From Lachnospiraceae bacterium (GTDB taxonomy: Bacteria; Bacillota; Clostridia; Lachnospirales; Lachnospiraceae), in assembly GCA_011959285.1 (NCBI GenBank), contig BLLW01000023.1, forward strand, positions 1 to 52,236: 52,236 bases of DNA, in the 5' to 3' direction. The translations under genes and the position numbers were made by a program. The notes below the pieces were generated by a model. The model was not told where the DNA came from. It did not search any database and worked only from the letters and a program-made list of their open reading frames with translations. Below, in pieces: positions 1-7,249 of this stretch (its first letter is position 1; each line of letters opens with the position of its first letter).

Positions 1-61
1 GCATTGCTGTTCATTTGTCAAGGTTCTGCCTGCGGTTCTTTGTGATTTATCACCCGCAGCG
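1..61 (-). other. Probable rRNA operon leader (partial)
   Basis: The transcribed stretch after the promoter forms a hairpin (30-35 with 54-59, inner GTGAT/ATCAC at 42-53). It then reads AACCTTGACAAATGAACAG, which resembles the boxA-like leader CTTGAAAACTGAACA found ahead of 16S rRNA in Firmicutes. The rRNA itself would lie left of the window, so this is an inference from the leader motif and the strong promoter. Confidence 0.4.
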
Positions 62-67
62 AAATAT

Positions 68-96
68 ACTATATCATCCCTCCCCCATAATGTCAA
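68..96 (-). promoter_or_regulatory. Sigma-A promoter reading out of the left edge
   Basis: On the minus strand a perfect -35 box TTGACA (91-96) is followed after exactly 17 bp by TATAGT (68-73). Transcription would start near 61 and run leftward out of the window. The quality of the boxes suggests a strongly expressed stable RNA or housekeeping operon. Confidence 0.75.
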
Positions 97-148
97 CACT
101 AATTTTAAAAAATTTGTAGATTTTTTTTGCACACTTTAAAAAACACGG

Positions 149-175
149 AAAAAGACCCGTTTTCCGGGTCTTTTT
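149..175 (-). terminator. Rho-independent terminator after the lipoprotein gene
   Basis: An 11-bp inverted repeat AAAAAGACCCG / CGGGTCTTTTT with a 5-nt loop gives U-runs on both strands, so it can act bidirectionally. It lies 25 bp past the stop codon of the lipoprotein gene and before the leftward promoter. Confidence 0.85.
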
Positions 176-200
176 GATAGTGAAGCAGCAGTTTATCACT

Positions 201-965
201 TTAATTCAGTGAAATTGTGGCAGTATTTTCTACATTTTTCATAGTCAGTTCTAATGTGGGTGTCATTTCCGCCTGTTCACTCGACACTTCACATACCAAC
301 ACCAGTTCTACGCTCTCGCCAGGAGCAATGGTTCCCTGATAATATGCCAGGTCATTCAACAACATTGTAGTCAACGCATTTTTTCTTTCTCCATTCACCA
401 TAAGCGTATATCTGGTTTCGCTTTGATTCATATCGAGAACGGCTTCTGTGCCTGATATGTTCTCTGCCATAAATTTCAAAACAAGAAGCTTATTCCCCTG
501 AGTGGCATTCATAACAAAATAGAATTCCTCCTGATTCTGGTCAGGATAAAAATCATATGTTTCACAGCCCGTATAAGTAAATGTAACCGAATCCAAATTT
601 AAAAAAGCCTCAATAGATGTACTCTGAGTATTATCGATTACTGCCACATCTGGCAGTGCTTCCTGCTGTTGATCTTCATTCGTATCTGCTTCCCCTGCCT
701 TTTCTGTATCAGGTACCGCCTCCTGTTCCGGTGTCTCATCTGCCGGCGCAGGGTCTGTCTCTTCCTGCTCCAACGTCAGTTCAACTAATTTGCTTTCGCG
801 GTTGACATCATACTTGAGCGCCATTCCTGCCGCATACTCCACTACCAGTTCCTGCTGCTGGTCATTTAGCTCGGGAATTGCATTCCCGCATCCCGTCATA
901 AATGTAATTGCCAGCAGCACTGCCGCTCCACTTATTGTTCTTCTTTTCATCCGTTTTATTTCCAT
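201..965 (-). CDS. Predicted lipoprotein with a C-terminal DUF4352/DUF5067-like domain
   Basis: About 254 residues. The start at 965 (or MKRRT at 950) gives a basic n-region, a hydrophobic core and the lipobox FMTGC (Cys26), so the product should be lipid-anchored outside the membrane. A longer ORF reaches 1046 but adds no signal-like sequence. Residues about 65-105 form an acidic, Pro/Gln-rich linker. The C-terminal 150 residues look like the immunoglobulin-like fold common in Firmicute lipoproteins (DUF4352/DUF5067 style; family by resemblance only). It follows the sensor kinase gene by about 110 bp and ends at a terminator, so it may be co-expressed with the kinase. Function unknown. Confidence 0.7.
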   Translation of the reverse strand: MEIKRMKRRTISGAAVLLAITFMTGCGNAIPELNDQQQELVVEYAAGMALKYDVNRESKLVELTLEQEETDPAPADETPEQEAVPDTEKAGEADTNEDQQQEALPDVAVIDNTQSTSIEAFLNLDSVTFTYTGCETYDFYPDQNQEEFYFVMNATQGNKLLVLKFMAENISGTEAVLDMNQSETRYTLMVNGERKNALTTMLLNDLAYYQGTIAPGESVELVLVCEVSSEQAEMTPTLELTMKNVENTATISLN

Positions 966-1073
966 GCCTTTCCCGTATCGATCCATTTCTGCCTGTAAAC
1001 AGACCATGCTACGTAAATTTAGTGACTCTCGATTATGCAACTGCACACTGCATTTTCTATCCTCTCTTCTACC

Positions 1074-2555
1074 TCAACAGATAATCTCCGTCATTTCCAG
1101 TTCAAACCAAAATTCCACTCCATTTTCATAGTTGACTGCGCCGTATTTCTGGTTCATAGACTCCATCATTGCCTTCACGATCGACAGTCCTACCCCGCTG
1201 CCTCCGTATGCCCTGGTTCTTGCTTTATCGACTTTATAAAACTTTTCCCATATATGCGGAATACTTTCCTCTGGAATCGGTGTTCCTGTATTGAAGACAG
1301 AAACGCGCACTGCATTTCCTTTCAAAGTTAATTTTACATCAATTACTCCATTTTCTGCAACATGATTCATTGCATTACTAAAATAATTATTAAAAACTTC
1401 TTCCACCATGAACTCGTCTGCCCAAACATGAATAGACGCATGGTCCTCCATCTGCAGCTTAATTTTCTTTTGCCTGCACAGGATTTCCACTGACTGAAGG
1501 TAGTTTTTGATCAATGCCACAATATCAAAACGCTCCATCGTAACTGTGTTATTGCCAAATTCCAATTGGTTCAGAGAAAGAAGCTTCTTAACCATATCAT
1601 TCATCTTAGAGGCTTCATCCATAATGACCTCACAGTAAAAATTTCTGCTCTCTTCATCATCATTGATGCCCTCTTTTAATCCTTCGGCATACCCTTGAAT
1701 TAATGCAATAGGCGTTTTCAGTTCATGGGATACATTAGACAAAAATTCTTTGCGCATCTCATCTATCTTATTCTTCTTTTCTATATCTCTTTGCAATTCA
1801 TTATTTGCACTTTTCAATTCTGAAATGGTAGTTTCAAGTGTTTCAGAAAGTTCATTTATGTTCTGTCCTAAAAAAGCTATTTCCGTTTTGCTGTTCCCTT
1901 CATATTTTGCATCAAAATCAAGATGCCGCATTCTCTCCGAAATCCTGGTAAGTTCCATAATGGGCTCTGTTATTTTACGGGAAACCAAAAGAATTATAAG
2001 GGCGCTTAAAACTGCCGCCCCGGTTCCCACATACGCAAGAAATCGATTGGCAAGCTCAACCCCTTCCCGGATTCCCTCCAAAGAACTTCTAAACAAAAAA
2101 AGATTTCCGTTGTCAAGCACGCCCCACATATCCACATATTCAAGCTGAGTCTTTTCATCCAGCTTGATCAGCATCTCATAATCTTCCTCCTGCATAAGCA
2201 TTTTTTCGGAATCATATTCATCCTTCATAAATAAATAATCCACCAACTGCCTGCTTAAGATTTCATAATTATTGAGCGAAGTCTTAATGGTTCTAGTCCC
2301 TGCATCCAGCAGGATGATATTAATATTATTTCTGCTGCAGATTTTTTGAAATTCAATATCAAAGGCTTCTGTCCCTATGCTTCCTTCATTGGATGCCTTG
2401 TTGATAATGGTATATACGCTCAGCATTGTTTTCTGCTTATTTTCCAGATAATATCTTTCAAGAAATGTGTTATTAATAAACCAGCAGAGCAGAATTGTTC
2501 CTGCCATAAGCAGTACAAATACAAGTGCGAACTGTTTTCGGATCGAATATTCCAT
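1074..2555 (-). CDS. Two-component sensor histidine kinase
   Basis: 493 residues with the classic layout. A transmembrane helix at about 10-28, an extracellular sensor region of about 140 residues, a second helix at about 173-192, a HAMP segment, the H box FLSNVSHELKTP with His277 as the phosphorylated residue, an N box (YFSNAMNH) and a G box (GGSGVGLS). The kinase would pass phosphate to an OmpR-type regulator. The plausible partner is encoded at 5072-5752, 2.5 kb upstream on the same strand, whereas such pairs are normally adjacent. The start is preceded by GGAG at 11 nt. The signal sensed is not evident. Confidence 0.92.
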   Translation of the reverse strand: MEYSIRKQFALVFVLLMAGTILLCWFINNTFLERYYLENKQKTMLSVYTIINKASNEGSIGTEAFDIEFQKICSRNNINIILLDAGTRTIKTSLNNYEILSRQLVDYLFMKDEYDSEKMLMQEEDYEMLIKLDEKTQLEYVDMWGVLDNGNLFLFRSSLEGIREGVELANRFLAYVGTGAAVLSALIILLVSRKITEPIMELTRISERMRHLDFDAKYEGNSKTEIAFLGQNINELSETLETTISELKSANNELQRDIEKKNKIDEMRKEFLSNVSHELKTPIALIQGYAEGLKEGINDDEESRNFYCEVIMDEASKMNDMVKKLLSLNQLEFGNNTVTMERFDIVALIKNYLQSVEILCRQKKIKLQMEDHASIHVWADEFMVEEVFNNYFSNAMNHVAENGVIDVKLTLKGNAVRVSVFNTGTPIPEESIPHIWEKFYKVDKARTRAYGGSGVGLSIVKAMMESMNQKYGAVNYENGVEFWFELEMTEIIC

Positions 2556-2676
2556 AAAATTCAGTTCTCCATTTCAAATTTGTTCCCATCCCTACAGTCG
2601 TTTCTATTCTTTTATACCACTTATTTTCCATGATTTCCACCTGTTCTTCACTATTTCACATAATTTACATAATTTC

Positions 2677-2814
2677 CTATATTTCTATCAAAATAATACC
2701 TTTGTCCCCTTTTCCGGTGGTAACTGCCTGCCCCTGTTTCCCTAGCATGGTTTCAAAGCGTACCGCTGAATAGGGTAGTTCTAGTATCTGCCTTACTCTC
2801 GTTTTCTTAAACAT
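2677..2814 (-). CDS. Small ORF of unknown function (45 aa)
   Basis: The start MFKKTR at 2814 is preceded by a perfect AAGGAGG Shine-Dalgarno 8 nt upstream, which argues that it is translated. An upstream in-frame ATG at 2859 has no such site. The peptide is basic, with no membrane segment or recognised motif, and ends GIILIEI. The ribosome binding site sits in the arm of a long hairpin (2822-2880). It may be a real small protein or the tail of a decayed gene in the block separating the kinase from its regulator. Confidence 0.4.
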   Translation of the reverse strand: MFKKTRVRQILELPYSAVRFETMLGKQGQAVTTGKGDKGIILIEI

Positions 2815-2821
2815 GAAGAAA

Positions 2822-2880
2822 ACCTCCTTAAACTGTATTTGAAAGATAATATCTTTCATGAAGCATAGTTTAAAGGAGGC
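2822..2880 (-). promoter_or_regulatory. Hairpin sequestering the ribosome binding site of the 45-aa ORF
   Basis: The minus-strand RNA has an outer stem pairing CCTCCTTTAAACTAT with CAGTTTAAGGAGG (one bulge) and an inner perfect stem GAAAGAT/ATCTTTC. The AAGGAGG of the outer arm is the Shine-Dalgarno of the ORF starting at 2814, so folding would block translation. The structure is read directly from the sequence; a regulatory role is inferred. Confidence 0.5.
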
Positions 2881-2914
2881 TGGTATACCGTATCAATAGA
2901 CGCTATCGTAACCA

Positions 2915-3082
2915 CTATATATTGCGATGGCTTTCAAGCGTGAGAATAATCAATGCGCAAAATACATAACCCATTTTAATGTTGCTCGAGAATCCCCTTA
3001 TCTCATAACCTTTATACTGTTCCGTCATTATCCATGCACCTTCTAAATACTCTCTGCCCTTTAAAGCCTTTGTAAACGTCAT
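2915..3082 (-). CDS. Small ORF (55 aa) overlapping the end of the membrane protein gene
   Basis: Its ATG overlaps the TGA of the upstream membrane protein gene (ATGA, 3079-3082), with AAAGGGG just ahead, so translational coupling is likely. The product starts MTFTKALKGREYLEGAW and has one possible membrane segment near the C-terminus (MGYVFCALIILTL). No family recognised. Because the upstream gene is frameshifted in this sequence, translation arriving at this ORF may depend on the state of the G tract. Confidence 0.4.
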   Translation of the reverse strand: MTFTKALKGREYLEGAWIMTEQYKGYEIRGFSSNIKMGYVFCALIILTLESHRNI

Positions 3083-4555
3083 TCCGTCCCCTTTGCAATC
3101 GAATTTAACTGATAAATATATGCAATTGCCTTATTCATGCGCTCATCTGTCTCTGTTGAAAGATCAAAGCAATAAAAATCTTCAATCGGTTCTGGAATAT
3201 CCGACGGCTCCAACACAAGATCCGTCCCTTTTCCCAGTTTGATCAGATGGAGCATATCGATGTATTCCCTGTGATAATTCTGGATCGTTCCTTTACACAA
3301 CTTTTTGAATACTCTAGTGCTGGCATAATCCGAAAAATGATAACCGTTTACCGTTCCGAGAGCGAAAATCAGCAGAAAGGTCATAACCGCCACCGTCCTG
3401 CGGTTTTTCGTCAAAACCGTTTCCACAATCCACCATCCTGCAAGCAACGCAAGGTTATAAAATATTAAAACCATAACCAGAAGCAGAATAAATACACACC
3501 GGTTTGGCATCCATGAGAGATTATATCCCAACACTACCGGAAAGATAGCAATCCCCGGAATCAGGAGTGCCAAAACACTTACGATAGTATATCTGTTCCT
3601 GTCAACCCTCATTTTCCCCTGCAGAAACATTCCGCATATCAGAACAATCAGCAAAACTATGCCAAAATTCGTCCTGTTGAAAACCCAGTGCAGATTTGAT
3701 TCATAAACCTGATACGTATGAAACAGAGCACCAGTCAGATGCATCCCTCCACCTTCGCTGGTTTTCTGCCGTATAAAGTTCCCTGGCGCTGCAGCATTAA
3801 GAAGGGCTCCCACCAAGTATACTGTAAAAACTGACAAATAAACTCTATTCACACTTTTGTGGACAAGAAAAGAATACACGCATAGCAAGAGTACTGCCCC
3901 ACAACCTGTTGCTGCGATAGTAAGCGATCCGCCCATTGCGCAAAGCCCCAAAAGCATCACCATAATGATTAGAAAATATTTTCGACCTTTCCGTACTGCC
4001 ACATCACTTCTGCACAGTGCAATCCAGGAATAAAGCAGACAGGACATGGGAATACTGTAGGAAGCCGCTCCCGAAAACCAATAAAAAATCTCCTCAAAGG
4101 AGCTATAGGCTGTCATGGCAAACACTGTGCAGGTACATAAAACCAGCCTGACCAATCGCTGACCCTGAAAAATTCTTCCCGAAACTACCCACACGCATCC
4201 AATCAGAGAGGCAAAAAAATTGATGGAATTGAAAAGCATCACAATCCGTAGTTGAAGCATTCCATAATGATTGACTGGACTAAGGAGCGCCTGCATGAAC
4301 ATGGAAAAATATGTTCCCTGCCAATTCATATACATATATCCGGAATACTTAAGAGAGGCAATAAAGTAACTCCACCCCCCCCCCCCCAAACACTCCCACA
4401 TCATAACCGTGCCAGTAGTCATCTTCCACCAGCACAGAATAGGCTGATGCCCTCACAATAGTCAGGATTGAAAACAGCATTATCAGTATGCAGCCAGACG
4501 AAATCATCCACCTGAAAAAGTCCTTTTTCCCCCGATTCTTAAATATCTCTCTCAT
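3079..4555 (-). CDS. DUF6056-like polytopic membrane protein, interrupted at a G13 tract
   Basis: Two overlapping reading frames make one protein of about 492 residues. The first frame starts at 4555 (good AGAGGGGAAAGAG site), encodes a membrane anchor and the motif EDDYWHGYD, and runs into 13 consecutive G residues on the coding strand (4375-4387). The rest continues in another frame from within the tract to 3079. Removing one G (or adding two) gives a continuous product with a GGGG stretch. The body has about ten hydrophobic segments, an FYWFSGAASY motif and an APGN motif. The last two match the C-terminal half of the large fusion protein at 29511-33113, so both belong to the same glycosyltransferase-like (DUF6056) family. 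Phase variation is inferred; a homopolymer sequencing error is the alternative. Confidence 0.75.
4375..4387 (-). repeat. Poly-G (13) homopolymer inside a coding region
   Basis: Thirteen consecutive C on the plus strand, read as G on the coding strand, about 57 codons into the membrane protein gene. This is by far the longest G/C homopolymer I noticed in the window; others reach about six. Such tracts are prone to slipped-strand mispairing. Confidence 0.9.
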
Positions 4556-4600
4556 CTCTTTCCCCTCTCCCCGCTTCCGCGGCTATACAATCAATTATAA

Positions 4601-4641
4601 CCTGCTGATACCACCCTCCTGTCAGAATAGCAGGATGACAG
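4601..4641 (-). promoter_or_regulatory. Possible pseudoknot in the leader of the membrane protein gene
   Basis: In the 5' leader a 6-bp stem CTGTCA/TGACAG (4636-4641 with 4619-4624) has an 11-nt loop containing CCTGCT (4629-4634). This loop segment is complementary to AGCAGG at 4601-4606 downstream, which would give an H-type pseudoknot or two exclusive helices. It matches no riboswitch class I can name. Confidence 0.3.
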
Positions 4642-4675
4642 TGCTCTAGCCTTACACCCCATGTTTTTTGAGCGT

Positions 4676-4709
4676 ATTATACCGCAGAAACTACGTCAGT
4701 ATTACGTCA
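4676..4709 (-). promoter_or_regulatory. Candidate activator-dependent promoter with 11-bp-period direct repeats
   Basis: A perfect -10 TATAAT (4676-4681) lacks a good -35 box. Instead two direct repeats TGACGTA (4703-4709 and 4692-4698) sit 11 bp apart over the -35 position. That spacing is typical of OmpR/PhoB-family binding sites, and an OmpR-type regulator is encoded upstream at 5072. The link to that regulator is inference. Confidence 0.4.
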
Positions 4710-4745
4710 CAATTTTTTTCGACAAGATGCCATATAATCCTACTT

Positions 4746-4774
4746 ATTATAACAGACGCTGTCACGCTGTGCAA
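4746..4774 (-). promoter_or_regulatory. Sigma-A promoter of the DUF6056-like gene
   Basis: TTGCAC (4769-4774), a 17-bp spacer and TATAAT (4746-4751) on the minus strand. It lies just downstream of the terminator of the tRNA-like gene and gives a leader of about 180 nt before the start codon at 4555. Confidence 0.65.
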
Positions 4775-4789
4775 ACAAGCTTATTGTAA

Positions 4790-4827
4790 TAAAATCCGAA
4801 GCCCTCCCTCACGGGAACAGACCTCGG
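4790..4827 (-). terminator. Terminator of the tRNA-like gene
   Basis: A long imperfect hairpin (4796-4827; outer CCGAGG/CTTCGG with a G-U pair, inner TCCC/GGGA around GTGA) is followed on the minus strand by ATTTTATTA. It lies about 15 nt after the tRNA-like sequence. Confidence 0.65.
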
Positions 4828-4842
4828 ATCATCATGATTAAC

Positions 4843-4923
4843 TGCGGTTAATGGGATTCGAACCACACGGTTTCATCCACGGAAACCTAAATCTAGTACA
4901 TCTGCCAATTCCGCCATATCTGC
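4843..4923 (-). tRNA. Degenerate tRNA-Leu-like gene (anticodon-loop TAG)
   Basis: The minus strand reads GCAGATATGGCGGAATTGG, a typical tRNA-Leu start and D arm, then CTAGA-TTTAGGT (anticodon UAG) and a T loop TTCGAAT, ending CCGCA. The fold is damaged. The acceptor stem has two mismatches; the 3' half of the anticodon stem does not pair (TTCCG against CTAGA); the T stem seems to have lost one G (TGTGG instead of GTGGG against CCCAT). It nevertheless has a near-perfect promoter and a terminator. It is probably a tRNA pseudogene or a tRNA-derived RNA; a working tRNA is doubtful. Confidence 0.55.
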
Positions 4924-4961
4924 ATTTTAGCCTGACAAGCCAAGCAAAATATTTCCATATC

Positions 4962-4990
4962 ATCTTACCATCCAACCAAATTACTGTCAA
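4962..4990 (-). promoter_or_regulatory. Promoter of the tRNA-like gene
   Basis: TTGACA (4985-4990), a 17-bp spacer and TAAGAT (4962-4967). The start site would fall about 30 nt upstream of the tRNA-like sequence. Confidence 0.7.
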
Positions 4991-5071
4991 CAATATCCAG
5001 GGTTGTCTTTTTCCGCTTTGAAATCTTTTGTGGGGAGCATATTAAAATACTGGCTTTTATACATACCGTTT

Positions 5072-5752
5072 TTAATCGTTCACTACAAATTTGTATCCCA
5101 TCCCCCAAATTGTTCTTATAAAATCTCCCTTTTCTCCCATCTTGTTCCGAAGCTTCTTCACATGTGTGTCAATCGTCCTTGCATCCCCAAAATAATCATA
5201 ATTCCAGACGTTATTCAGAATTTTTTCACGAGACAGGGCAATCCCTTCATTTTCCATAAAATAATTCAAAAGTTCAAATTCTTTATAGCTTAAATCAACG
5301 AGTTTTCCGTCTATCATTACATTATGTGCCGCTTTGTCTAACCTAATGCCTCCGGATTCCAGCGTTTCTTCTTTTCCCAGCTGATTTGTCCTGCGCAGAA
5401 TTGCCTCTACCCTCGCTACAAGTATCTTAGGGCTGAAAGGCTTTGTAATATATTCATCCACCCCCAGCCCAAATCCCTGAAGCTCATCTTTCTCATCCGA
5501 CTTTGCCGTCAACATGATGATAGGTACCTTGGAATACTGCCTGATCTCGCGGCAGACTTCCCAGCCATCCATCTTTGGCATCATTACATCCAAAATAATA
5601 AGCGCAATATCTTTCTGCTCATAAAACAAATCCAGCGCATGGCTGCCATCTTCCGCTTCCACAACATCATAATTATTTTTTACAAGGAAATCCCTTACCA
5701 GTTTCCTCATCCGGGATTCGTCATCCACCACAAGAATTTTCATTCTATCCAT
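5072..5752 (-). CDS. OmpR/PhoB-family response regulator
   Basis: 226 residues from the start MDRMKILVVDD at 5752, chosen because AAAGGGG lies 9 nt upstream; an ATG at 5773 would place that site inside the gene. The receiver domain has the acidic pair Asp10-Asp11, the phosphoacceptor Asp55 in ILDVMMP and the conserved lysine in ITKPF. The C-terminal half is a winged helix ending in DTHVKKLRNKMG...GMGYKF, the DNA-binding module of the OmpR class. The likely kinase partner lies at 1074-2555 on the same strand, separated by a tRNA-like gene and a membrane protein gene. Its regulon is unknown, though repeats at 4692-4709 are a candidate target. Confidence 0.93.
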   Translation of the reverse strand: MDRMKILVVDDESRMRKLVRDFLVKNNYDVVEAEDGSHALDLFYEQKDIALIILDVMMPKMDGWEVCREIRQYSKVPIIMLTAKSDEKDELQGFGLGVDEYITKPFSPKILVARVEAILRRTNQLGKEETLESGGIRLDKAAHNVMIDGKLVDLSYKEFELLNYFMENEGIALSREKILNNVWNYDYFGDARTIDTHVKKLRNKMGEKGDFIRTIWGMGYKFVVND

Positions 5753-5870
5753 ACCATACGCCCCTTTACCCAAGTCATAGTCAGCGTGTCTGTACTGCTC
5801 ACACTTTCATAAGTATAGCGCGAATTTATGTTAAATCTGTGAAATACTCCGCAAAATCTATCTTTCTCCA

Positions 5871-6488
5871 TTATTTATTTTCTGTTACATCTTTATCTGT
5901 CTGATTCTGCTCCATCTGGGCTTCCTTAAGTCGGATTTCTTTTTCCCTATTTGTTAGCTCCTGTTCCCATGCTGCATATTCATTTTCTATATTTTTCCTA
6001 TAATTTAAAATATTGGGGTTTCTGCTGTTAAGAGAAATGACAAACATCCCAATCACCATAAAGGCTAGAATTGCATTAATCAAAATAGAAATAATAAATT
6101 TTGTGTTTTTCGTTTCTTTTTCTTTTGTAGGCCTCACTCTCTGCCTTACAATCACTTCTTTATCATTGTTTTGATGGAAAAAAGCAGCATACATGGGAAT
6201 GGGTCTAATTTTTTCCTTCTCAATCCCTAAAAGGCGCAGTTCCCCCTGCAGTCTTTTTAAGTATTCCCATCCTACCGGCGTCAGAAACACCTTTTCATCC
6301 AAAATCTTATCATAGACTGACAGCATATTCTGGGGATTTCTATTTACAAGCTTGGATTCAAAATATGCCGCCTTTTTCTTCTCCAAAAGCGCCTGCTTTG
6401 CATCATCTGTCGTTGCAAAGCGATATCCTTCTGCAATCAAATCTGTTTTATCAGCCAACTGATTCACCTCTTCTTTTAATTTCCACAT
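5871..6488 (-). CDS. Unknown membrane protein, last gene of the Trp-type ABC operon
   Basis: 205 residues. Residues 1-110 are soluble and helical, with no motif I recognise. One transmembrane helix follows at about 131-153 (IISILINAILAFMVIGMFVI), and a charged C-terminal segment rich in Glu, Gln and Lys is likely coiled coil. The gene overlaps the end of the ATPase gene by 13 nt, a strong sign of co-translation with the transporter. A role in the assembly or regulation of that ABC system is possible but not shown. It lies about 120 bp upstream of the response regulator gene. Confidence 0.7.
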   Translation of the reverse strand: MWKLKEEVNQLADKTDLIAEGYRFATTDDAKQALLEKKKAAYFESKLVNRNPQNMLSVYDKILDEKVFLTPVGWEYLKRLQGELRLLGIEKEKIRPIPMYAAFFHQNNDKEVIVRQRVRPTKEKETKNTKFIISILINAILAFMVIGMFVISLNSRNPNILNYRKNIENEYAAWEQELTNREKEIRLKEAQMEQNQTDKDVTENK

Positions 6489-7249
6489 TCCACACTGATC
6501 TCATTAAAAAGCCTCATAATTTCTTCCGTGTGGATCTGTTTCTTTTCTTCCCCCCGCTTATCTAAAATCGCATTTCCCTCATGCATCATGATAAGACGGT
6601 CTCCATATTCTACTGCATACCGCAGATTATGAGTTACCATGATTGTGGTCACTTTCTTTTCTTTTACGATTTTGCCGGTAAGCTCCATAATGATTTCTGC
6701 GGTCTTAGGATCAAGCGCCGCTGTATGCTCATCCAAAATCAAAAACTCTATAGGTGTCATGGTTGACATCAGAAGAGCCAGCGCCTGCCTCTGTCCGCCC
6801 GAAAGGGCGCCTACCTTTGTGTACATCTTATCTTCCAGCCCAAGCCCAAGTGGACGCAGCATCTCACGGTATGCCTCCATCCGATGCTTTTTAATCCCAC
6901 GTCCTAAGCCAAATGTTCTGCCCTTATGATCCGCAATAGACATATTTTCCATAATCGTCATCCCGGGACAGGTTCCCTTTGACGGATCCTGATAAACACG
7001 CCCGATTCTGCGCTGGCGCAGAAAATCCTTTTTGGCTGTTATATCCTCCCCGTTTACTAATATCTGACCCTCATCTGCATCAATACTGCCACAGATGATA
7101 TTGAGCATGGAGGTCTTGCCAGAGCCATTGCTCCCCACCACCGACACAAATTCGCCATCTTCTATTTTAAGATTAAAGCCTTCAAAAAGACAAAGTTCAT
7201 TGACGCTTCCCGGATTATAATTTTTGTATATGTTCTTAAGCTCAAGCAT
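6476..7249 (-). CDS. ABC transporter ATP-binding protein (TrpZ-like)
   Basis: 257 residues from MLELKNIYKN at 7249, which has AAGGAG 8 nt upstream; an ORF start at 7276 is less likely. Walker A is GSNGSGKT, the signature is LSGGQRQALAL, Walker B is LILDEHTAALDP, and a switch histidine lies in VTHNLR. It powers the permease encoded immediately upstream, whose 3' end overlaps this gene by 8 nt. The three-gene system (DUF534-type binding protein, permease, ATPase) behind a Trp-type T-box matches the predicted tryptophan importer TrpXYZ described from comparative genomics of T-boxes. Confidence 0.9.
   Translation of the reverse strand: MLELKNIYKNYNPGSVNELCLFEGFNLKIEDGEFVSVVGSNGSGKTSMLNIICGSIDADEGQILVNGEDITAKKDFLRQRRIGRVYQDPSKGTCPGMTIMENMSIADHKGRTFGLGRGIKKHRMEAYREMLRPLGLGLEDKMYTKVGALSGGQRQALALLMSTMTPIEFLILDEHTAALDPKTAEIIMELTGKIVKEKKVTTIMVTHNLRYAVEYGDRLIMMHEGNAILDKRGEEKKQIHTEEIMRLFNEISVECGN

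Noticed and set aside
4693-4989. Tn916 element or a second integrase site at the tRNA-like gene
   Set aside because: No integrase, flanking direct repeat or mobility gene was seen near the tRNA-like sequence, so the insertion idea rests on gene order only.
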